Shown here one piece after another: positions 6,128 through 9,664 of a DNA stretch of 9,664 nt. How positions within the stretch are numbered: the stretch's first letter is position 1; each line of letters begins with the position of its first letter. A program made the position numbers and the translations under genes. The notes below the pieces were generated by a model. It made no database searches and was not told the DNA's origin. It worked only from the letters and a program-made list of their open reading frames with translations. Source of the DNA: CAZBWE01 sp964581905 (lineage in GTDB: Bacteria > Planctomycetota > Phycisphaerae > Sedimentisphaerales > Anaerobacaceae); assembly GCA_964581905.1 (NCBI GenBank), contig CAZOQJ010000090.1, positions 1 through 9,664 of the forward strand. Reading direction: 5' to 3'.

Positions 6128-9100
6128 TTATTCTTTCCATGTTTTTCTGATATCCAATTTGTCAAAATGAATACTGTATATGGGTTCTGTTTCAACCCCA
6201 TCCACCTTAAGTGTCTGAAGGCTGTTAGCTTTATCGAGAAATAGTGGAAGACGTAACACGTCTTGGATGGCTACGTCTACTCCGTTTTGGTGTTGCCACT
6301 CGTTATCTTTTGGCCATGTCCAGGTGTTGCCTGACCCTTCCTTACCAAAAATCCTTGCTATCAATGGTGCATCTTCCGTCCATCTAATCACCTCCTGACA
6401 TGGAATGCCAGGAAAGTCTAAGGGTTCGGTCTTGCCGCTAACAAAAACCTGATGGTAATAGAATACTGTGTTACCAGATCGGAGCTTTCCTCTAAAGCTG
6501 TTGGTGTGCGTAGGTCGGTAAAGGCCTATCCGTGCCATTTTGCCTTTAGCATAAAATTCGGTAGTAGCGTTCCAGTCGCTATGCTCTTTTAAAATCTCAT
6601 CGGGGTCATCTTTGCCAAATGCAGTGCCTGCAGGCATATCTACCTTTTCTATATTCGCGGTATAGTCGTAGTCCGGCTCTTCCCGAGTGCTGTCTATGTG
6701 TTCAATCTTAACATCATACGCCCGGCCGGTCCTGAACTTATACACCCCCCACTGAGGCTCGCCGAACTTTCTGGCTATATGAGTTACAGGGCCGACAATA
6801 AGTTTATAACGTTCCGAATTGCTGATGCTTGGGTCGCCGACAGTCAATCTGAGCTGGCAGATTTCATTGGCCGGCGGAGCCGTATTGTCATACTCATCAT
6901 TAGGGTCACTACACTGATTGACCTCGTCCCCATCTTTTACACCGTCGCCGTCGGTATCATTGTTGTTAGGATTGGTTCCATATATTACCTCTTCGAAATC
7001 GTCCAAGCCATCCCAGTCACAATCTAAGTAAACGTTATTGCCGTTAGGGTCGACGGAAAAAACATTTGAATCTGTCGGGTCAAAGCCATACTTGACTTCC
7101 CATCCGTCAGCCAAAAGGTCGCCATCGCTGTCGTATTCTAACGGGCTTGTGCCATGACCGGATTCATCGCCGTCTTTTAGGCCGTCGCCGTCAGTATCGT
7201 CGTTTTTAGGATTTGTCTGTAAGGTGTTGACCTCATAACCATCACCTGCGTTATCACCATCGGTATCGAGAAGCCAGGCATATACCAGATGCGCCGACTC
7301 CTGCAGATTTAAAAGGCCATCACCATCGAAATCATCGCCAGGAACACCAGGCTTATTATAGGCCGGGTCAAAAAAATCATGATAACTCAAATTCCAGTTC
7401 CATGTCTCCCAGCCATCCGGCATACCATCTCCGTCGGTATCCTGATTGTTCGGGTCTGTATCGCAGTCCGCCTCTCCAAATACATATTCATGCGAACCGC
7501 TACGGCATTCAAAAATACCTTCAGGATAATCCTCAGGCCTGACGCTATAACTATCTCCGTCGACTAATCCATCACCATCGGAGCGTCCGTCGCCATCAGT
7601 ATCCCATCCTTCCGGTGGTTTTGGATTAGTGCCGGCGTTATATTCCTGTATATTAGTTAAGTTATCATTATCAGGGTCATCGTCGACTTCCGGCCACATA
7701 CCCCCATCGTTCCTTGGGTCCATATAATCGTTAGCATATTTAGCCTCCCACGCATCTGGCATAGTATCACCATCAGTATCCTCATCGTTAGCATTTAAGT
7801 CACATTCATTATATAGGTCACCGTGCAAATGATTCCAAAGAGGCCAAGGATAGAAAGACCCTGCGTCACCATCATAAGATGTTTCAATACTATCATTCAC
7901 ACCATCACCGTCAGTATCCGCGTTATTCGGGTCGAGACCCCACTTAATTTCGTCACCATCCATAACTCCATCTAAATCGGTATCTGGGTCGAGGGGATTA
8001 AGTGGAACGTCGTATGGTTGGTCGACAAAAGGAGTAGAGTATTCAGGATAGCTGTTGTCGTATGGCCAGATTGGTCCATAGCTGCTCAGCGTGCCATTGA
8101 CCTCATCACCATCTTTTAGGCCATCACCATCAGTATCTGCGATATTTGGATGCGTACCAACATTGTACTCTTCGATATTCGTAAGCCCATCGTTATCTGG
8201 ATTGCCACTGGCATCATTGACAGTTGGATTCAGTTCGGCTTCAATTTCCCAGCCGTCAGGCATGTCGTCGCTATCAGTATTAGGGTCGTACGGGTCAGTT
8301 ACATACCCATAGGTTCCGTTGATTTCATCGTAATCTGACAGGCCATCATCATCCGTATCAGCCAAAACAGTTATCGAAATATTGGCGATATTACTTTGAT
8401 ATCCATCCTTCTCAGCAACAAAGGTAAAATGGTCCTCTCCGACATAGTTGATATCAGGAGCATAAATCACTCTGTTGACATCGAGCGCCATAAAACCATA
8501 AAGCGGCTGTTCTATTATTGAGTAAGCAAAGCCTTCATTGCCATCACAATCATAAGCTCTTAGGGGAATACCGACAGCCTGGTCCTCCGTTACATTGACA
8601 TCCTGACTCTCAGCAACTATAGGTTCTTCCTCAAGCCAGTAGAAACAAATGTTTGCCAAGTCAACTACGTTTACTGTGCCGCTGCCATCGAAATCACCGT
8701 CGAGACCACCACCTGTTTGCAGCCAATTCTCTGCGAATATGGCAAAGTCAATAAAATTGACGATATGGTCTCTGTGCAAATCTGGACAAAAAGAAGGGCC
8801 ATATACAGGTGACCCGGATATTGGTGAGCCCGATTGACCACTCCCCTGCATGTCAGATTCTGAATAAATAATCTCTCGAGCCTCTATAGTAGCAGTCTCT
8901 TGTACGGTAGCTTCTGGCTGTAACTGCGAAGCAGCAAGGGCCTCAGCATCTATGCCAAAAACGATTGTCTTATTTTCTTCTGGCACAGAAAATAAAACAA
9001 GTTGATAGATGAGTTCACCACCAACAGTAAGTTTAACAGTGTCCGTCCCCACTTCATCGGTAAAGTTAAACAGATATTTGACCGAGGCAGGTTCCTCTGC

Positions 9101-9334
9101 CGACGTGTTTGGCTCTGTTAATATTTCAAGGTTTCCACTATCGGCTGTGACCGATATATCTTGTGCTTCGGCCTCGTTTTCCCCTGCAATAGCAATGATT
9201 AAATCTTTCGTTCCATTTACCTCCGGCAGCTCTGTCACATCAAGACCGTTGACCGTTAGAATCAACTCCGCATTAGCATCCGAAACAACCGTCAAAATAG
9301 CAATAATAACCAGTAATGTTTTGCGCATGGACAT
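6128..9334 (-). CDS. Large secreted modular protein: dockerin-like, Ig-like and thrombospondin type 3 Ca-binding repeats
   Basis: 1068 residues from ATG 9334 (AGAAGG about 10 nt upstream); a second ATG two codons later is less well spaced. Residues 1-22 are a signal peptide ending DANA. A beta-rich domain (23-125) is followed by a linker (126-182) whose end is Gly/Ser/Pro-rich. Residues 183-236 form a dockerin-like pair of Ca loops: the second (DFDGSGTVNVVDL) is canonical; the first (DLHRDHIVNFIDF) has His at two usual Asn/Gly positions. Residues 240-325 look like a bacterial Ig/cadherin-like domain (Big_9 type: VTEDQAVGIPL, then YVGEDHFTFVAEKDG). Sixteen DxDxDG-type loops fill 326-815. The last 240 residues (about 825-1068) are a mostly beta region I do not recognise, starting CQLRLTVGD. 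No sortase, PEP-CTERM or membrane anchor is visible, so it is likely free or held through the dockerin-like part. It is the first gene of the secreted operon; surface scaffold or adhesion is inferred. Confidence 0.9.
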   Translation of the reverse strand: MSMRKTLLVIIAILTVVSDANAELILTVNGLDVTELPEVNGTKDLIIAIAGENEAEAQDISVTADSGNLEILTEPNTSAEEPASVKYLFNFTDEVGTDTVKLTVGGELIYQLVLFSVPEENKTIVFGIDAEALAASQLQPEATVQETATIEAREIIYSESDMQGSGQSGSPISGSPVYGPSFCPDLHRDHIVNFIDFAIFAENWLQTGGGLDGDFDGSGTVNVVDLANICFYWLEEEPIVAESQDVNVTEDQAVGIPLRAYDCDGNEGFAYSIIEQPLYGFMALDVNRVIYAPDINYVGEDHFTFVAEKDGYQSNIANISITVLADTDDDGLSDYDEINGTYGYVTDPYDPNTDSDDMPDGWEIEAELNPTVNDASGNPDNDGLTNIEEYNVGTHPNIADTDGDGLKDGDEVNGTLSSYGPIWPYDNSYPEYSTPFVDQPYDVPLNPLDPDTDLDGVMDGDEIKWGLDPNNADTDGDGVNDSIETSYDGDAGSFYPWPLWNHLHGDLYNECDLNANDEDTDGDTMPDAWEAKYANDYMDPRNDGGMWPEVDDDPDNDNLTNIQEYNAGTNPKPPEGWDTDGDGRSDGDGLVDGDSYSVRPEDYPEGIFECRSGSHEYVFGEADCDTDPNNQDTDGDGMPDGWETWNWNLSYHDFFDPAYNKPGVPGDDFDGDGLLNLQESAHLVYAWLLDTDGDNAGDGYEVNTLQTNPKNDDTDGDGLKDGDESGHGTSPLEYDSDGDLLADGWEVKYGFDPTDSNVFSVDPNGNNVYLDCDWDGLDDFEEVIYGTNPNNNDTDGDGVKDGDEVNQCSDPNDEYDNTAPPANEICQLRLTVGDPSISNSERYKLIVGPVTHIARKFGEPQWGVYKFRTGRAYDVKIEHIDSTREEPDYDYTANIEKVDMPAGTAFGKDDPDEILKEHSDWNATTEFYAKGKMARIGLYRPTHTNSFRGKLRSGNTVFYYHQVFVSGKTEPLDFPGIPCQEVIRWTEDAPLIARIFGKEGSGNTWTWPKDNEWQHQNGVDVAIQDVLRLPLFLDKANSLQTLKVDGVETEPIYSIHFDKLDIRKTWKE
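6890..8359 (-). repeat. Array of about 16 thrombospondin type 3 Ca-binding loops
   Basis: This region encodes residues 326-815 of the secreted protein. Loops of the form DTDGDGLKDGDE recur 16 times with variants. At the DNA level the plus strand shows recurring near-copies of CCATCACCGTCAGTATC, for example at 7902-7918, 8121-8137, 7182-7198, 6942-6958 and 7587-7603. Spacing is irregular (about 18-50 residues), since several loops carry inserted segments. The loops are rich in Asp and would be rigid when Ca is bound. Confidence 0.9.
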
Positions 9335-9399
9335 ATTATACCCGCCTTCTTAAATTATCACCCCAAATGTTTCGTTCCGCCTCTGCCGAACAATATAAA

Positions 9400-9428
9400 A
9401 GCATAACGTGCTCTTTGAGTAATGTCAA
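9400..9428 (-). promoter_or_regulatory. Candidate sigma70-type promoter for the secreted-protein operon
   Basis: On the minus strand a perfect -35 box TTGACA (9428-9423) is followed after 17 bp by TATGCT (9405-9400), 4 of 6 bases of the -10 box. It would start RNA near 9393 and give a 5' leader of about 60 nt before the ATG at 9334. No competing promoter of equal quality is seen closer to the gene. Confidence 0.5.
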
Positions 9429-9519
9429 CTAAAATCTCTGCTATTTCTAAGCATATGGTGAAAAATAGCTCTAAAAGCATTTGCAAAATTTCGCTAATTG
9501 CGTTAAGCTATTTCGTTGT
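9429..9519. other. AT-rich intergenic stretch upstream of the operon promoter
   Basis: No gene is present. GCTATTTC occurs at 9440-9447 and again at 9507-9514, with the inverted partner AAATAGC at 9463-9469, which could form a 7-bp stem around a 15-nt loop. It lies just upstream of the -35 box and might be a regulator site, but this is weak evidence. Confidence 0.25.
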
Positions 9520-9616
9520 GCGTCGTGCGTATTGGGTATTGCGTAAAAAAACCGGCACTATACGCATCACGCAAGCTTGTCCTGAGCGTAGCCGAAGGAA
9601 CGATATACGCAATACG
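9520..9616. repeat. Nested inverted-repeat element next to tRNA-Leu
   Basis: GTATTGCGTA (9536-9545) is perfectly inverted at 9606-9615. GCGTCGTGCGTATT (9520-9533) pairs with 9559-9572 at 11 of 14 positions. Between them, 9575-9599 reads GCTTGTCCTGAGC, then GTAGCCGAAGGA. I recall the GTCCTGAGCG-AG-CGAAGGA sequence as a widespread small repeat in environmental bacterial genomes, but could not check this. The element ends 7 bp before the tRNA. Confidence 0.55.
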
Positions 9617-9623
9617 AGATTTT

Positions 9624-9664
9624 GGCCGAGTGGCGGAATGGCAGACGCTGGGGACTTAAAATCC
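9624..9664 (+). tRNA. tRNA-Leu (anticodon UAA), 5' half only, cut by window end
   Basis: Acceptor 5' strand GGCCGAG (9624-9630), then T8 and G9, a leucine-type D-arm region GCGGAATGGCAGACGC, anticodon stem GGGGA, loop CTTAAAA with anticodon TAA, and the first bases of the returning stem (TCC). The acceptor, D-region layout and anticodon all fit tRNA-Leu, which would have a long variable arm beyond the window. The 3' half, including the T-arm, is not visible, so completeness cannot be judged. Confidence 0.88.

Noticed and set aside
8091..8312. Plus-strand reading frames opposite the large secreted protein (also 6698-7027 and 7379-7567)
   Set aside because: They are shadows of the Asp-rich repeat codons on the other strand, with no ribosome sites and no family features.
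6890..8359. CRISPR-like repeated 17-mers
   Set aside because: The repeats are in frame, imperfect and irregularly spaced, and encode Ca-binding loops.

Overview
The window looks like part of a chromosome from the Phycisphaerae branch of Planctomycetota. The main clue is the dockerin-like segment of the large secreted protein (core VNFIDFAIFAENWL), which I recall as typical of extracellular proteins in that group, followed by a long Ca-binding thrombospondin-3 array. This is a motif-based guess; no ribosomal RNA is present to confirm it.

Layout: (1) Bases 1-468, minus strand, hold a Spy/CpxP-like (LTxxQ) envelope protein cut by the window edge. (2) Bases 469-794 are a gene-free gap with a palindromic repeat and a possible tRNA 3'-half remnant. 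(3) Bases 795-2762, minus strand, are a compact ribH-nusB-parA cluster: lumazine synthase, antitermination factor NusB and a ParA ATPase with an unusual C-terminal tail. A plausible sigma70-like promoter at 2908-2936 would give a leader of about 140 nt with three hairpins. (4) A divergent control region with three consecutive palindromes (2987-3034) separates this cluster from a plus-strand gene (3174-4544) encoding 12 uninterrupted 34-residue TPRs. (5) Bases 4596-9334, minus strand, are a two-gene secreted operon read from right to left: a 1068-residue modular Ca-binding protein (dockerin-like, Ig-like, TSP3 array, new C-terminal region), then, 8 bp later, an exported beta-sandwich/HEAT-repeat protein. 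It has a good promoter at 9400-9428. (6) Bases 9520-9664 hold a nested inverted-repeat element directly upstream of a partial tRNA-Leu(UAA).

Housekeeping functions (riboflavin synthesis, rRNA antitermination, probable DNA or cargo partitioning) lie in the left half. The right half is accessory: an extracellular scaffold or adhesin-like protein with a co-transcribed partner of unknown role. That pair, the structured ribH leader, and a small repeat family with one copy inside the parA coding region are the most interesting parts. No CRISPR array, transposase, integrase or known defence system is visible.
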